Source: Astragalus membranaceus (taxonomy: Eukaryota; Streptophyta; Magnoliopsida; Fabales; Fabaceae). Taken from it: a stretch of DNA of 64,000 bases. Both the position numbers and the translations under genes were made by a program. Below the pieces are notes generated by a model. The model was given only the letters and a program-made list of their open reading frames with translations, was not told the DNA's origin and made no database searches. The DNA is taken from contig CM076851.1 of the NCBI GenBank assembly GCA_039519185.1, forward strand, positions 27,714,857-27,778,856, given 5' to 3'. Below, in pieces: positions 44,478 through 55,053 of this stretch (its first letter is position 1; each line of letters starts with the position of its first letter).

Positions 44478-45879
44478 ATCGCGTAATAAAAGAGTATCGG
44501 TCCACAGGGAGAGCCTAAGTGAATACCAATTTAATTTTTTCAAAGTTTGATTAACTGAAAAGAAAGTGTTTTTAGAAAGAAGGAATGTTTTAGTAAAGTC
44601 TACTCACTCATGATCATTGTAGACAAAAAAGGAGAAAAGAAAATAAGAAAAGAAAACATAAAGTTTAAATAGCGAGAAAATAAAAGAAAGCGGTAAAGTG
44701 CAAAATTATAAATAGCGGAATTGTAAATGACAAGAAAGTAAATTGCTTGAAAAGTAAATTGCCAGTAGTTTACTTGACTTGCCAGTAATTTACTTGACTT
44801 GCCAGTAGTTTACTTGACTTGCCAGTAGTTTACTTGACTTGGAAATTTTAAAGGGCAAAAAAGTAAATAACAAGGAAAATAAAAGAGCGAAAAAGTAAAG
44901 AGCGAAAAGTAAAGAGCGAGAAATTAAATAGCAATGAAAGTAAATGACTTGAAAAATAAAAGGGCAAGAAAGTAAATAGCAGGGAAAATAAGAGAGCGAA
45001 AAAGTAAAGAGCGAAAAGTAAAGAGCGAGAAAGTAAAGAGCGAGAATTTAAATAGCAATGAAAGTAAATGACTTGGAAAATAAATAGCAAGAATTTAAAG
45101 GGCAAGAAAGTAAATAAACAAGAATCATAAAAAGCATGAAGAGTAAATTGAAGTCATGAATAATTAGAGAGCCTTTGTCATTGATTTTCTAACAAAATTC
45201 AAGCTTAGGTACAAGTGAGGATCAAGCCTCTATTTATAGGAAAATATGAGGGGAAAAATGGTCCAAAAGAGGAAAAAGTGGCAAATCAAGTTGGCCAAGG
45301 TAGTCATCAAAGAGCCATCCTCAAGTGGACAATGCACATGAGCAAGTGGTCAAAGCACATGGTCATCAAAAAGTGGGCAAAAATATCCAACAACAAGTGG
45401 GCAAGGTAATTTCGACTGATGCAGCAGAAATCTGGATAGCAGAAGCAGGCATAGTCGAAATCTGGATAGCAGAAGCAGGCACAGTCGAAATCTGGATAGC
45501 AGAAGCAGGCACAGTCGAAATCTGGATAGCAGAAGCAGTCGAAATCTGGAAGACAGATGCAGTCGAATTCTGGAAGACAGATGCAGTCGAATTCTGACAG
45601 ATGCAGTCGAATTCTGGCCTGCTGAGACAGATGCTGTCGAATTCTGAGAGATCTAGTCGAATTCTGGGAGATCCAGTCGAATTCTGGGAGATCTAGTCGA
45701 AATCTGGAAGATGCAGTCGAATTCTGACCTGCTGAGACTTAGGCAGCCCAAATTGCTTCAAAATAAAACCTGAAGATAAAAAGTAAACATTTGCAGTAAA
45801 ATAGAACAAAAATATAAATAAAATACTAAAAAGACTTAATAAAATAACTATTAAAAAGACTCTAAAAATAGACTTATCA
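44478..45879 (-). repeat. 3' LTR of the Athila element (27 bp missing at its end)
   Basis: 1,402 bp. Compared with the right LTR it lacks TGATAG plus the next 21 bp, and one 24-bp repeat unit near 45600. The inner edge is ...GACTTATCA (45879), beside an AGGGGAGTT purine tract in sense (45880-45888). Confidence 0.9.
44757..45730. repeat. Tandem-repeat blocks in the Athila LTR
   Basis: Three blocks: four copies of TTGCCAGTAGTTTACTTGAC (44757-44842); AAGTAAAGAGCGA-type units alternating with AAATAGCAATGAAAGTAAATG (44850-45110); and 30-bp units built on AGTCGAAATCTGGATAGCAG, then shorter GATGCAGTCGAATTCTG units (45415-45730). The same blocks recur at 52656-53650 in the other LTR. Confidence 0.9.
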
Positions 45880-46890
45880 AACTCCCCTATGCTTGAACCT
45901 TTGCTTGTCCTCAAGCAAAAACAGTGTAAATCTTTAGGCCCATTCTGAAGGAAAATTATTTTCATATCGAAACCTTAAGTGAACTGTGGGGCAATTCTAA
46001 CACTTTGGTTTGAGAGCTACTATTTTTGGGCTTCTTGTGGAATTGGGAGACAAATTTAAAGTATCAATACATTGGAGAGGATATCCATGTCATCATAGAA
46101 CCGGTTCCCCAACATTCTTAAGGTTGGGTCCTCCATTTATTAAGACCGGGTCACAAAGGAGGGTCTTTATACGTTGGGTATTCAAGCATTTTTTCTTTTT
46201 TCTTTTTTTTTTTGATTTTATATGCTAACCATTTATTTTGATATTTAAAATGCACTAACTTTTGCATTTTTGAATTGGTTTTGCATATATACATATATAT
46301 AATTTTTTTTTTGAATACCCCAACTTAGACGTTTTTCTCCAGTAACCGCGCATCTAGTAAATGTCACCAAGAGAACCAGGTTACTAGTTTCTTTTCAGTC
46401 CCTCTATTTGTATTAATAACTGAAAATAGTCTCAATAGTGTGTGTGAAAAAGCCCTAGAAGTAGAAATCGAACCATGATACAATTTTTGTTGTTCCCAAC
46501 CAGTCCACCTAGATGATTGCTAATGAAAAATTGAAAAATTATTTTTGTCCAGAAATGGCTTATCTAAAACATGCTTAGGGTTCACAAAGTTTCGTGATGG
46601 AGGGAGCAGATACAACTCAAAGTATAAAAAAAGATAAAAACTTGGCAAAGCAATAAAGACATTCCTAATAAAAGCAATAAAATACCCCCCCATGCTTGGA
46701 CTAGGCATTGTCCTCAATGATTTTTCAAATAAAACAAAAGGGGTTAGGAGAGCTCACCTGGCTGTCTGGTTCAGGATACTCGGCCCTGGGGTATTTTATT
46801 TTTCAACAAATCGAAAAATACATTAAGCCGTGGGTTGCCTCCCACGCAGCGCTCTTTTAACGTCACTAGCTTGACGGTCAAAAAGAATTT
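45880..46890 (-). other. Athila 3' non-coding region with two polypurine-tract-like sites
   Basis: No env or other ORF. On the plus strand, CTCCCCTATGCTTGAAC...CTTGTCCTCAAGC next to the LTR (45882-45915) is echoed by CCCCCCATGCTTGGAC...ATTGTCCTCAATG at 46685-46720. These look like a primary and a duplicated polypurine-tract neighbourhood. Confidence 0.6.
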
Positions 46891-46891
46891 T

Positions 46892-47283
46892 TCAATTGGG
46901 ATCGCGTAGAACTAAACTAGTTCCTTTCTCAATTGGGTCACCAATTAAATAATTTTTCAACCTTTGACCATTGACTTTAAACGATCCAGTTTTCTCGCTC
47001 CAGATCTCTACAGATCCGAAGGGGTAAACCTTACGGATTTCAAAAGGACCGGACCATCTCGATTTTAGTTTTCCTGGGAAAATTTTTAGTCTGGAGTTAA
47101 ATAGTAACACCAGATCACCCTCTTTGAATTCTCTACGAATGATACGCTTATCATGCCAATTTTTTGTTCTTTCTTTGTAAAGCTTGGCATTCTCATAAGC
47201 ATCCATTCGCAGTTCTTCCAATTCGTTTAGTTGGAGTTTTCTTTTTTCTCCGGCTAATTCCATGTTCAGGTTAAGGCGTTTAA
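46892..47283 (-). pseudogene. Athila integrase C-terminal part, shifted out of frame by 1 bp
   Basis: It continues the polyprotein after an extra G in a GGGG run at about 47290. It contains LNELEELRMDAYENAKLYKE, FKEGDLVLLFNSRLKIFPGK and WSGPFEIRKVYPFGSVEI, the Ty3 integrase GPY/F-type C-terminal domain. It ends LVLRDPN. Confidence 0.85.
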
Positions 47284-50200
47284 TTGCCCCAGTAAGCTTT
47301 GTGCTCTAGTTCTACCAGAAGGTGGCAAGACTTCCCATAAATTAATTTGAAAGGAGTCATTCCTATGGGAGTCTTGTACGCAGTCCGATAAGCCCAGAGA
47401 GCATCATCAAGCTTTACCGACCAGTCTTTCCTTGAAGTCGAAACAGTTTTTTCTAAAATACTTTTAATTTCTCTGTTCGATACCTCAACCTGACCGCTTG
47501 TTTGAGGGTGATAAGGCGTTGCAATTTTGTGCCTTACTCCAAACTTTTGCAGTAACATTTCAAAATGTTTTGAGATGAAATGGGATCCTCCGTCGCTTAT
47601 GACAACACGAGGGACCCCGAATCTTGGAAAAATTATTTTTTTGAAAAGTTTTATGACTACCTTTGCATCGTTTGTAGGAGAAACAATGGCTTCGATCCAT
47701 TTTGACACATAGTCAACGGCTACCAGAATATATTGGTTTCCAAAAGAAGAAGGAAACGGTCCCATGAAATCGATACCCCAGACGTCGAAAATTTCAACCT
47801 CTAAGATATTATTTAAGGGCATCTCATTTCTTTTTGAAATATTTCCGGTGCGTTGACACTGGTCGCATTTAGAAATGAATTGATGCGCGTCTTTAAAAAG
47901 GGACGGCCAATAAAAACCAGATTGAAGAATTTTCGTAGCAGTTTTTGAAGAACTGGCATGGCCGCCATAGGAAGAAGAATGACAATGGTATAGAATGTTA
48001 CTTACCTCTTCTTCCGAAATGCATCTTCTGAACACCCCATCAGCTCCCCTTTTAAAAAGCAGTGGCTCGTCCCAGTAATACTGTTTGAGATCGTGGAAGA
48101 ATTTCTTCTTCCGCTGATAATTTAAATCTGGGGGGAGTACTCCTGCTGCAAGGTAGTTTACAAAATCTGCATACCATGGTGCTTCAGATTTGATCAATGA
48201 GAAGAGTTGATCATCCAGAAATGTATCATTAAGCGGCAACTCTTCTTCTTTTGTTCCTTGTAGACGGGACAAATGATCAGCCACAACATTTTCAACGCCT
48301 TTTTTATCCCTTATTTCAAGATCAAATTCTTGTAGGAGTAAAACCCATCGGATCAATCTCGGCTTGGCATCTTTTTTGTTTAACAAATATTTTATGGCCG
48401 AGTGATCAGTAAAAATGATGATTTTTGAACCTACCAGATATGATCGAAACTTATCAACGGCAAAAACTACCGCCAATAATTCTTTTTCAGTTGTGGCGTA
48501 ATTCATTTGTGCCTCGTCTAAGGTCCTGCTTGCATAGTATATGGCATGCAATTTTTTTTCTTTTCTTTGTCCCAGGACTGCCCCAACTGCATAGTCGCTT
48601 GCATCGCACATTATTTCGAACGGAAGATTCCAGTCTGGTGGCTGTATGATCGGGGCAGTAACTAAAGCCTTTTTCAACCTGTTAAAAGCTTCAAGACAAA
48701 GATCGTTAAAAAAAAATGCTGCATCCTTAAGGAGCAGACTTGTCATAGGTTTTGAAATTTTTGAGAAGTCTTTTATGAACCGACGGTAGAAACCCGCATG
48801 GCCTAAAAAGCTTCTCACCTCTTTTACTGTGGTGGGAGGTAGCATTTTTTCAATCACTTCAATTTTTGCACGGTCTACCTCAATACCTCTATGAGAAATT
48901 AAGTGCCCTAGGACAATTCCTTCATTAACCATGAAATGACACTTTTCCCAGTTTAGAACTAGGTTCACCTTCTCACACCTTTCTAAGACTTTTTCCAGAT
49001 TGGCTAAACAGTTTTCGAAATTTGACCCATGGACGGAAAAATCATCCATAAACACCTCCATTATGTTTTCAACAAAGTCTGAGAATATGGACATCATACA
49101 CCTTTGAAAGGTAGCGGGAGCATTACATAGACCAAAGGGCATCCTTCTATAGGCATAAGTGCCAAAAGGACATGTGAAAGTTGTTTTTTCTTGGTCGCTA
49201 GGATGGATGGGAATTTGGAAAAATCCCGAATAACCATCCAAATAGCAGAAATGTGAGTGCCGCGCTAACCTTTCTAGCATTTGATCAATGAACGGGAGAG
49301 GGAAGTGATCTTTCCGGGTAGCTTTGTTAAGCTTTCTGTAATCAATACACATTCTCCATCCCGTGATTGTCCTTGTGGAAATGAATTCATCCTTTTCATT
49401 TTTAATAACTGTTAAGCCTCCCTTCTTAGGTACTACTTGAACAGGACTAACCCACTTACTATCAGAAATAGGATATATTATCCCAGCATCAAGGAGTTTT
49501 AAAACTTCCTTTTTTACAACCTCTTTCATGTTTGGGTTTAATCTTCTTTGATGCTCGATAGAAGGTTTATAGTCCTCTTCCAGTAGTATTCTGTGTATGC
49601 ATATTGACGGATTTATTCCCTTAATGTCCTCAATAGTATACCCTATGGCTTTGGGATACTTCTTGAGAACATTAAGTAATTTTTCAGTCTCATTTTGTTT
49701 CAAATTTGCATTTACAATTACTGGAAAAGTAGAATTAGGGCCAAGAAACTCATACCTGAGAGATGATGGTAAGGGCTTCAGTTCTATTTTTGGTGTTTCT
49801 TTTGGGAGAGGTCGAGGTTTCTCCTCACCCAAAGTTTCAGTACCCAATTCTTTTGATGGTGGATTTTCATCCAAAAGTTTTATGTAGAATTGGGTTTCCC
49901 TTGCCGCATCTTTATTTGTGTTGCCTAAAAGGCAATCTTCCAGACTATCTTGTGAAGATGATGCTAAAGGGCACTCTCGCACGCAATAGTCTACAATGTC
50001 AATCCTGCAGCATGAGTCTTTTACAGATGGGCTTTTCATGAAGTTTGAAACTTCAAACTCAACCTTTTCATCCCCCACATTAAAAACCAACTTACCGTTT
50101 TTAACGTCAATTATTGCCCCTGCAGTAGCTAAAAAAGGCCTCCCTAGAAGAATAGGAATTTGGGAGTCTTCTTCAATTTCCATTACAACAAAGTCCACCG

Positions 50201-52238
50201 GTATAAAAGTTTGCCCTACCTTGATAGGGATATCCTCTAAGATTCCAGTGGGGTATTTAACGGAACGATCTGCCAACTGTATTGTCATTTTTGTGGGTTT
50301 AAGTTCGCCTATCCCTAGTCTATTGCAAAGAGAAAGAGGCATCAAACTTACACTGGCTCCTAGATCGCACATCGCTCTGTTTATAGTTTCACTTCCAATC
50401 ACACAAGGTATGGAAAAACTACCTGGATCTTTGAGTTTTTGTGGCAGCTTGTTCTGGATAATTGCACTACATTCCTCTGTTAATGCAATCGTCTCATAGT
50501 CGTCTATTTTTCTTTTCTTGGATAAAATTTCTTTCAAAAATTTAGAATAAGACGGCATTTGAGACAATGCATCAGTGAAAGGAACGTTGATGTAAAGCTT
50601 TTTAAGCAAGTCGACAAACCTTTTGAATTGCTCGTCAAGTTTGTTTTTTGCAAATCTTTGGGGAAAAGGAATGGGTGGTTTGTATGGTGGAGGGGGGATG
50701 TGTTGTTTTTCTCTTTCTTTTTCTGGTTCTTTCCCTTTTTCTTTCTCTTCTAGCTCACCTGGTAAATTATGTTTTTCACTCACAGTTTTTTCTTGGTTTG
50801 CTCTTGGTTCCTCTAATTGTTTTCCGCTTCTAAGGGTGACGGCATTTATTTGGCCTTTTGGATTTTGCTCTGGTTGCCCAGGAAATACCCCTGAAGTCTT
50901 AGAGGATGAAGCTACCTGTGTTGCCACTTGAGTTATTTGATTTTCAAGCATTTTATTATGAGTGGAAATAGAGTCGACTTTTGATACTAATTTGATAAGT
51001 GTGTCATTCAAATAACCAGTTTGATTTTTGAATTCTTCATTTTGTTTTGTTTGAGATGACACAAATTTTTCCATCAAAAATTCCAAGTTCGACTTTTGCG
51101 GGTTGTTTTGTGGGTTGTTAAAAACCCTTTGATTTTGAAAGACAGGAGGTGGTCTAGGTGCTGGATTGGGTGGAGGATTTTTATAAGAAAAATTTGGATG
51201 ATTCCTCCACCCAGGATTATAAGTATTTGAAAACGGATCTTCCTTTTGAGCATAATTAATATGCTCGTTTCCAGCACTAGATGCCTCAAGCTGGCATTCA
51301 GCTCCAATATGGCCAACAACCCCACATAATTCACATGGTGGAGTAATAGGAGAAGAAGTTTGTGAGACGGCACTTACATTTAATTTTTCAAATTTTTGAA
51401 AAAGTGCGTCCACTTTTGAGGTAAGATGATCAACAACAGATATTTCATACTTACCTGGCTCTTTTGATGCGGCTGGTTTATTCGTTATGGCTCGCTCACT
51501 TGTCCACTGACAATGGTTTTGAGCCATATCTTCAACGAGAGCATAAGCTTCGGTAAAATTTTTGTTCATTAAAGCTCCACCTGCAGCTGCATCAATAGTC
51601 ATTCTTGCTGCATATTGTAATCCATTATAAAAAGTGTGAACAACAAGCCATTTCTCTAGTCCATGATGGGGGCATAGCCTTAACATTTCTTTGAAACGTT
51701 CCCAAGCATCATAAAGAGATTCCCCGTCATTTTGAGAAAATCGAGTAATTTGATTTCTCATTTGAGCTGTCTTACTCGGGGGAAAGAATTTAGCAAGAAA
51801 AGCTTGTTTTAGCTGGTCCCAGCTGGTAATGGATTCCGAAGGTAAAGAATGTAGCCATGCTCTAGCTCTATCCCTTAATGAAAAAGGGAAGAGTTTTAGT
51901 CTTATGGCATCCGGAGGTACCCCGTTTAATTTGAGAGTTCCACAGTATTCAAGAAAAATTGAAATATGAAGATTTGGGTCCTCCGTGGGAGAACCAGAAA
52001 ATTGGTTTTGTTGTACCATTGAAAGCAGAGATGTTTTGAGTTCAAAATTATTTGCTTCCACATTTGGATGTACAATGGCAGCCGATGGCTCTGCTGAAGG
52101 CGTTGCGTACTCTTTGAGAGCACGATTTTCATTAGTCGCCATTTGGTTATCGGGAATTTCTCTCCTCCTTCTATGTAAGAACCTTTCGATTTCGGGAATT
52201 TGCTGAACAGTTTCACCGAAACTTCTGGTTCTTCGCAT
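47280..52238 (-). CDS. Athila gag-pol polyprotein
   Basis: 1,652 codons open without a stop. Gag core at about residues 60-240 (LKLFPFSLRDRARAWLHSLP, LYDAWERFKEMLRLCPHHGL), CCHC-like CELCGVVGHIGAEC near 305, and a Gln/Pro/Lys-rich linker. Protease near 620 (MCDLGASVSLMPLSL, IPILLGRPFLATAGA). RT at 930-1110 (MCIDYRKLNKATRKDHFPLP, YAYRRMPFGLCNAPATF, catalytic EVFMDDFSVHG). RNase H at about 1190-1310 (IMCDASDYAVGAVLGQ). Integrase zinc domain near 1410, core near 1490-1610 (WGIDFMGPFPSS, VISDGGSHFISKHF, SGQVEVSNREIKSILE). FMDD with SVHG and the tRNA-Asp-type primer site mark Athila. A 1-bp insertion at about 47290 cuts off the integrase tail, the only visible defect. Confidence 0.93.
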   Translation of the reverse strand: MRRTRSFGETVQQIPEIERFLHRRRREIPDNQMATNENRALKEYATPSAEPSAAIVHPNVEANNFELKTSLLSMVQQNQFSGSPTEDPNLHISIFLEYCGTLKLNGVPPDAIRLKLFPFSLRDRARAWLHSLPSESITSWDQLKQAFLAKFFPPSKTAQMRNQITRFSQNDGESLYDAWERFKEMLRLCPHHGLEKWLVVHTFYNGLQYAARMTIDAAAGGALMNKNFTEAYALVEDMAQNHCQWTSERAITNKPAASKEPGKYEISVVDHLTSKVDALFQKFEKLNVSAVSQTSSPITPPCELCGVVGHIGAECQLEASSAGNEHINYAQKEDPFSNTYNPGWRNHPNFSYKNPPPNPAPRPPPVFQNQRVFNNPQNNPQKSNLEFLMEKFVSSQTKQNEEFKNQTGYLNDTLIKLVSKVDSISTHNKMLENQITQVATQVASSSKTSGVFPGQPEQNPKGQINAVTLRSGKQLEEPRANQEKTVSEKHNLPGELEEKEKGKEPEKEREKQHIPPPPYKPPIPFPQRFAKNKLDEQFKRFVDLLKKLYINVPFTDALSQMPSYSKFLKEILSKKRKIDDYETIALTEECSAIIQNKLPQKLKDPGSFSIPCVIGSETINRAMCDLGASVSLMPLSLCNRLGIGELKPTKMTIQLADRSVKYPTGILEDIPIKVGQTFIPVDFVVMEIEEDSQIPILLGRPFLATAGAIIDVKNGKLVFNVGDEKVEFEVSNFMKSPSVKDSCCRIDIVDYCVRECPLASSSQDSLEDCLLGNTNKDAARETQFYIKLLDENPPSKELGTETLGEEKPRPLPKETPKIELKPLPSSLRYEFLGPNSTFPVIVNANLKQNETEKLLNVLKKYPKAIGYTIEDIKGINPSICIHRILLEEDYKPSIEHQRRLNPNMKEVVKKEVLKLLDAGIIYPISDSKWVSPVQVVPKKGGLTVIKNEKDEFISTRTITGWRMCIDYRKLNKATRKDHFPLPFIDQMLERLARHSHFCYLDGYSGFFQIPIHPSDQEKTTFTCPFGTYAYRRMPFGLCNAPATFQRCMMSIFSDFVENIMEVFMDDFSVHGSNFENCLANLEKVLERCEKVNLVLNWEKCHFMVNEGIVLGHLISHRGIEVDRAKIEVIEKMLPPTTVKEVRSFLGHAGFYRRFIKDFSKISKPMTSLLLKDAAFFFNDLCLEAFNRLKKALVTAPIIQPPDWNLPFEIMCDASDYAVGAVLGQRKEKKLHAIYYASRTLDEAQMNYATTEKELLAVVFAVDKFRSYLVGSKIIIFTDHSAIKYLLNKKDAKPRLIRWVLLLQEFDLEIRDKKGVENVVADHLSRLQGTKEEELPLNDTFLDDQLFSLIKSEAPWYADFVNYLAAGVLPPDLNYQRKKKFFHDLKQYYWDEPLLFKRGADGVFRRCISEEEVSNILYHCHSSSYGGHASSSKTATKILQSGFYWPSLFKDAHQFISKCDQCQRTGNISKRNEMPLNNILEVEIFDVWGIDFMGPFPSSFGNQYILVAVDYVSKWIEAIVSPTNDAKVVIKLFKKIIFPRFGVPRVVISDGGSHFISKHFEMLLQKFGVRHKIATPYHPQTSGQVEVSNREIKSILEKTVSTSRKDWSVKLDDALWAYRTAYKTPIGMTPFKLIYGKSCHLLVELEHKAYWGN

Positions 52239-52326
52239 TCGAGGGACAAGAGAAGAAAAAGTAAAAATAAAGAAAATAAAATTTCAGTCTAACCGGTTTT
52301 GAAAAACTTAATCAATATCACTGCCT

Positions 52327-52344
52327 CCCCGGCAACGGCGCCAA
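52327..52344 (-). other. Athila primer-binding site
   Basis: Sense TTGGCGCCGTTGCCGGGG starts five bases after the LTR end, the well-known Athila-type site complementary to a tRNA-Asp 3' end. Confidence 0.9.
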
Positions 52345-52349
52345 AAACT

Positions 52350-53802
52350 TGATAGCCCCGCAAGTGCACGGGTCGTATCGCGTAATAAAAGAGTATCGGT
52401 CCACAGGGAGAGCCTAAGTGAATACCAATTTAATTTTTTCAAAGTTTGATTAACTGAAAAGAAAGTGTTTTTAGAAAGAAGGAATGTTTTAGTAAAGTCT
52501 ACTCACTCATGATCATTGTAGACAAAAAAGGAGAAAAGAAAATAAGAAAAGAAAACATAAAGTTTAAATAGCGAGAAAATAAAAGAAAGCGGTAAAGTGC
52601 AAAATTATAAATAGCGGAATTGTAAATGACAAGAAAGTAAATTGCTTGAAAAGTAAATTGCCAGTAGTTTACTTGACTTGCCAGTAATTTACTTGACTTG
52701 CCAGTAGTTTACTTGACTTGCCAGTAGTTTACTTGACTTGGAAATTTTAAAGGGCAAAAAAGTAAATAACAAGGAAAATAAAAGAGCGAAAAAGTAAAGA
52801 GCGAAAAGTAAAGAGCGAGAAATTAAATAGCAATGAAAGTAAATGACTTGAAAAATAAAAGGGCAAGAAAGTAAATAGCAGGGAAAATAAGAGAGCGAAA
52901 AAGTAAAGAGCGAAAAGTAAAGAGCGAGAAAGTAAAGAGCGAGAATTTAAATAGCAATGAAAGTAAATGACTTGGAAAATAAATAGCAAGAATTTAAAGG
53001 GCAAGAAAGTAAATAAACAAGAATCATAAAAAGCATGAAGAGTAAATTGAAGTCATGAATAATTAGAGAGCCTTTGTCATTGATTTTCTAACAAAATTCA
53101 AGCTTAGGTACAAGTGAGGATCAAGCCTCTATTTATAGGAAAATATGAGGGGCAAAATGGTCCAAAAGAGGAAAAAGTGGCAAATCAAGTTGGCCAAGGT
53201 AGTCATCAAAGAGCCATCCTCAAGTGGACAATGCACATGAGCAAGTGGTCAAAGCACATGGTCATCAAAAAGTGGGCAAAAATATCCAACAACAAGTGGG
53301 CAAGGTAATTTCGACTGATGGAGCAGAAATCTGGATAGCAGAAGCAGGCATAGTCGAAATCTGGATAGCAGAAGCAGGCACAGTCGAAATCTGGATAGCA
53401 GAAGCAGGCACAGTCAAAATCTGGATAGCAGAAGCAGTCGAAATCTGGAAGACAGATGCAGTCGAATTCTGGAAGACAGATGCAGTCGAATTCTGACAGA
53501 TGCAGTCGAAATCTGGAAGACAGATGCAGTCGAATTCTGGCCTGCTGAGACAGATGCTGTCGAATTCTGAGAGATCTAGTCGAATTCTGGGAGATCCAGT
53601 CGAATTCTGGGAGATCTAGTCGAAATCTGGAAGATGCAGTCGAATTCTGACCTGCTGAGACTTAGGCAGCCCAAATTGCTTCAAAATAAAACCTGAAGAT
53701 AAAAAGTAAACATTTGCAGTAAAATAGAACAAAAATATAAATAAAATACTAAAAAGACTTAATAAAATAACTATTAAAAAGACTCTAAAAATAGACTTAT
53801 CA
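52350..53802 (-). repeat. 5' LTR of the Athila element
   Basis: 1,453 bp, TGATAG...CTTATCA on the plus strand. It contains the same tandem-repeat blocks as the other LTR. Plus-strand CTATTTATAG (53128-53137) is a symmetrical TATA-like site usable on the minus strand. Confidence 0.92.
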
Positions 53803-53861
53803 TTTACCATCTTAGACATATTCAAAATCTATTAACAGACCTTTATACGTTATTATAATGC

Positions 53862-54565
53862 GGGCTCGTGAATTCCTTTCGAAGTTAGGCGATCTTAGCA
53901 AGACTCAAATTTTTGCGAAGATTGAAAATGTTGAGGTGAGTTGCATATCTTCATAATGTACTGTGGGAACTTCATTTGTGTAAATTATATTCATTCTGGC
54001 TAGGATGATTCAATTGTATACATACATCTGTGTTATTTCTTAGGGATTGACCCATTTTGATGAGATTCTACAAGAAGCTGATGGTATTATCCTTTCCTGT
54101 GGTAATTTGGGCATTGATCTTCCACCAGAAAAGGTCAGTTTTCTTGATGATATTTGTCTCGCAGTTTGAAGTACTCGTTGTTTTGCAATCTCAAGAATAA
54201 ATAATTTGTTTCTGGTCTATGATGCATACTTTAAATTTTTTGAAATCTATGGTGTATTTGTTTTTCATTCCAAGCTGGCATCAGTTATCCAATGAGTGGA
54301 GGTTAGAGGTTTATCCATTGACCGAAAACCACATAAAAAGAAGGGGAAATGCAAAGTAGTTCTTAGGCTTGCTGTTGTGTAGATATTAATATTTATTATT
54401 AACTTCAATTTGTTTTGTAGGTTTTTCTATTTCAAAAATCTGCCCTGCACAAATGCAACATGGCTGGGAAGCCTGCTGTTCTCATTGGTGTTGTGGATAG
54501 CATGACAGACAACTTAAGACCAACTCGTCCCGAAGCCACTGATGTTGCCAATGCTGTTTTAGATG
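53862..54565 (+). pseudogene. Captured cytosolic pyruvate kinase fragment, 3' part
   Basis: The remainder of the exon split at 39990 (AREFLSKLGDLSKTQIFAKI, ends 53935). Exon 54044-54133 (GLTHFDEILQEADGIILSCG, then NLGIDLPPEK). Exon 54421-54565 (VFLFQKSALHKCNMAGKPAV ... DSMTDNLRPTRPEATDVANA). Splice sites are GT-AG. Two changes from the family pattern are visible: ILSRGN is ILSCGN, and the region normally VVTRVVDSM is VLIGVVDSM. The C-terminal domain is absent, so no active enzyme is possible. About 58 bp of unexplained sequence (53803-53861) lies between the Athila LTR and the resumed exon. Confidence 0.88.
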
Positions 54566-54879
54566 GTAAGTTACTTGTTATATGATACCACTTGTTCAAC
54601 TGGAATATTTGATACTTGATCATTCATAAGACAAACAGAATATTTTTATATCTAGGTGGTTTACAAACTATAATGATGTCATATTTTTTCATTAGTGCTA
54701 CTGCTAATATAGTGTGCATGAGGCTGTCTGTTAATATTGGTTTGCTTGTTAATTGAGAAGACCTTCTCTTAGTGACTTAAAGAACAATTTTCCCCTCTCA
54801 GTGATTTTTTTTTGCTTCTTTTATCAGTGACCTGAAGCTACGTTTTAGTTAGTTGCATATGACCTGAAGCTTATTTCTT

Positions 54880-55053
54880 GTTCTTTATGTATCATCAAGG
54901 ATCCAAATGCTCATGAGATGGAACAAATGCTGAAAGTACCTGCACCACTCAGATAGCAGATTTTTTCCCTTCTCAATGAGTGGGAAGATCATAATGATCA
55001 TCAGAAGTTTTTGGATGTAGTTGACATGCTCTTGAATCTTCCATCCGGTATAG
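54880..55053 (+). pseudogene. Unidentified captured coding fragment
   Basis: Reads DPNAHEMEQMLKVPAPLR, a stop, then in a shifted frame WEDHNDHQKFLDVVDMLLNL. It is protein-like and lies between recognised captured exons, but I cannot name a family. Confidence 0.35.

Larger units (their letters stand above)
44478..53802 (-). mobile_element. Young Athila-type Ty3 retrotransposon, 3' LTR end clipped
   Basis: Sense is minus: 5' LTR 52350-53802, primer site, gag-pol, non-coding 3' region, polypurine tract, 3' LTR 44478-45879. By eye the LTRs differ by three substitutions and one 24-bp repeat-unit indel over 1.4 kb, so insertion is very recent. The outermost 27 bp of the 3' LTR are missing, and the sequence joins directly to chromovirus gag. 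There is no target duplication as a result. No env-like ORF is seen. Confidence 0.9.

Noticed and set aside
44848..45105. Phe/Leu-rich hydrophobic ORF (and its copy at 52747-53004), membrane-protein-like
   Set aside because: It is the reverse reading of A-rich tandem repeats in both Athila LTRs.
45325..45597. Repetitive ORF with AEAGTVEIWI units
   Set aside because: Translation of the 30-bp LTR repeat; no start context and present in both LTRs.
39278..54565. Functional pyruvate kinase gene
   Set aside because: It lacks N- and C-terminal exons, has frameshifts, is split by 13.9 kb of retroelements and lies between CACTA ends.
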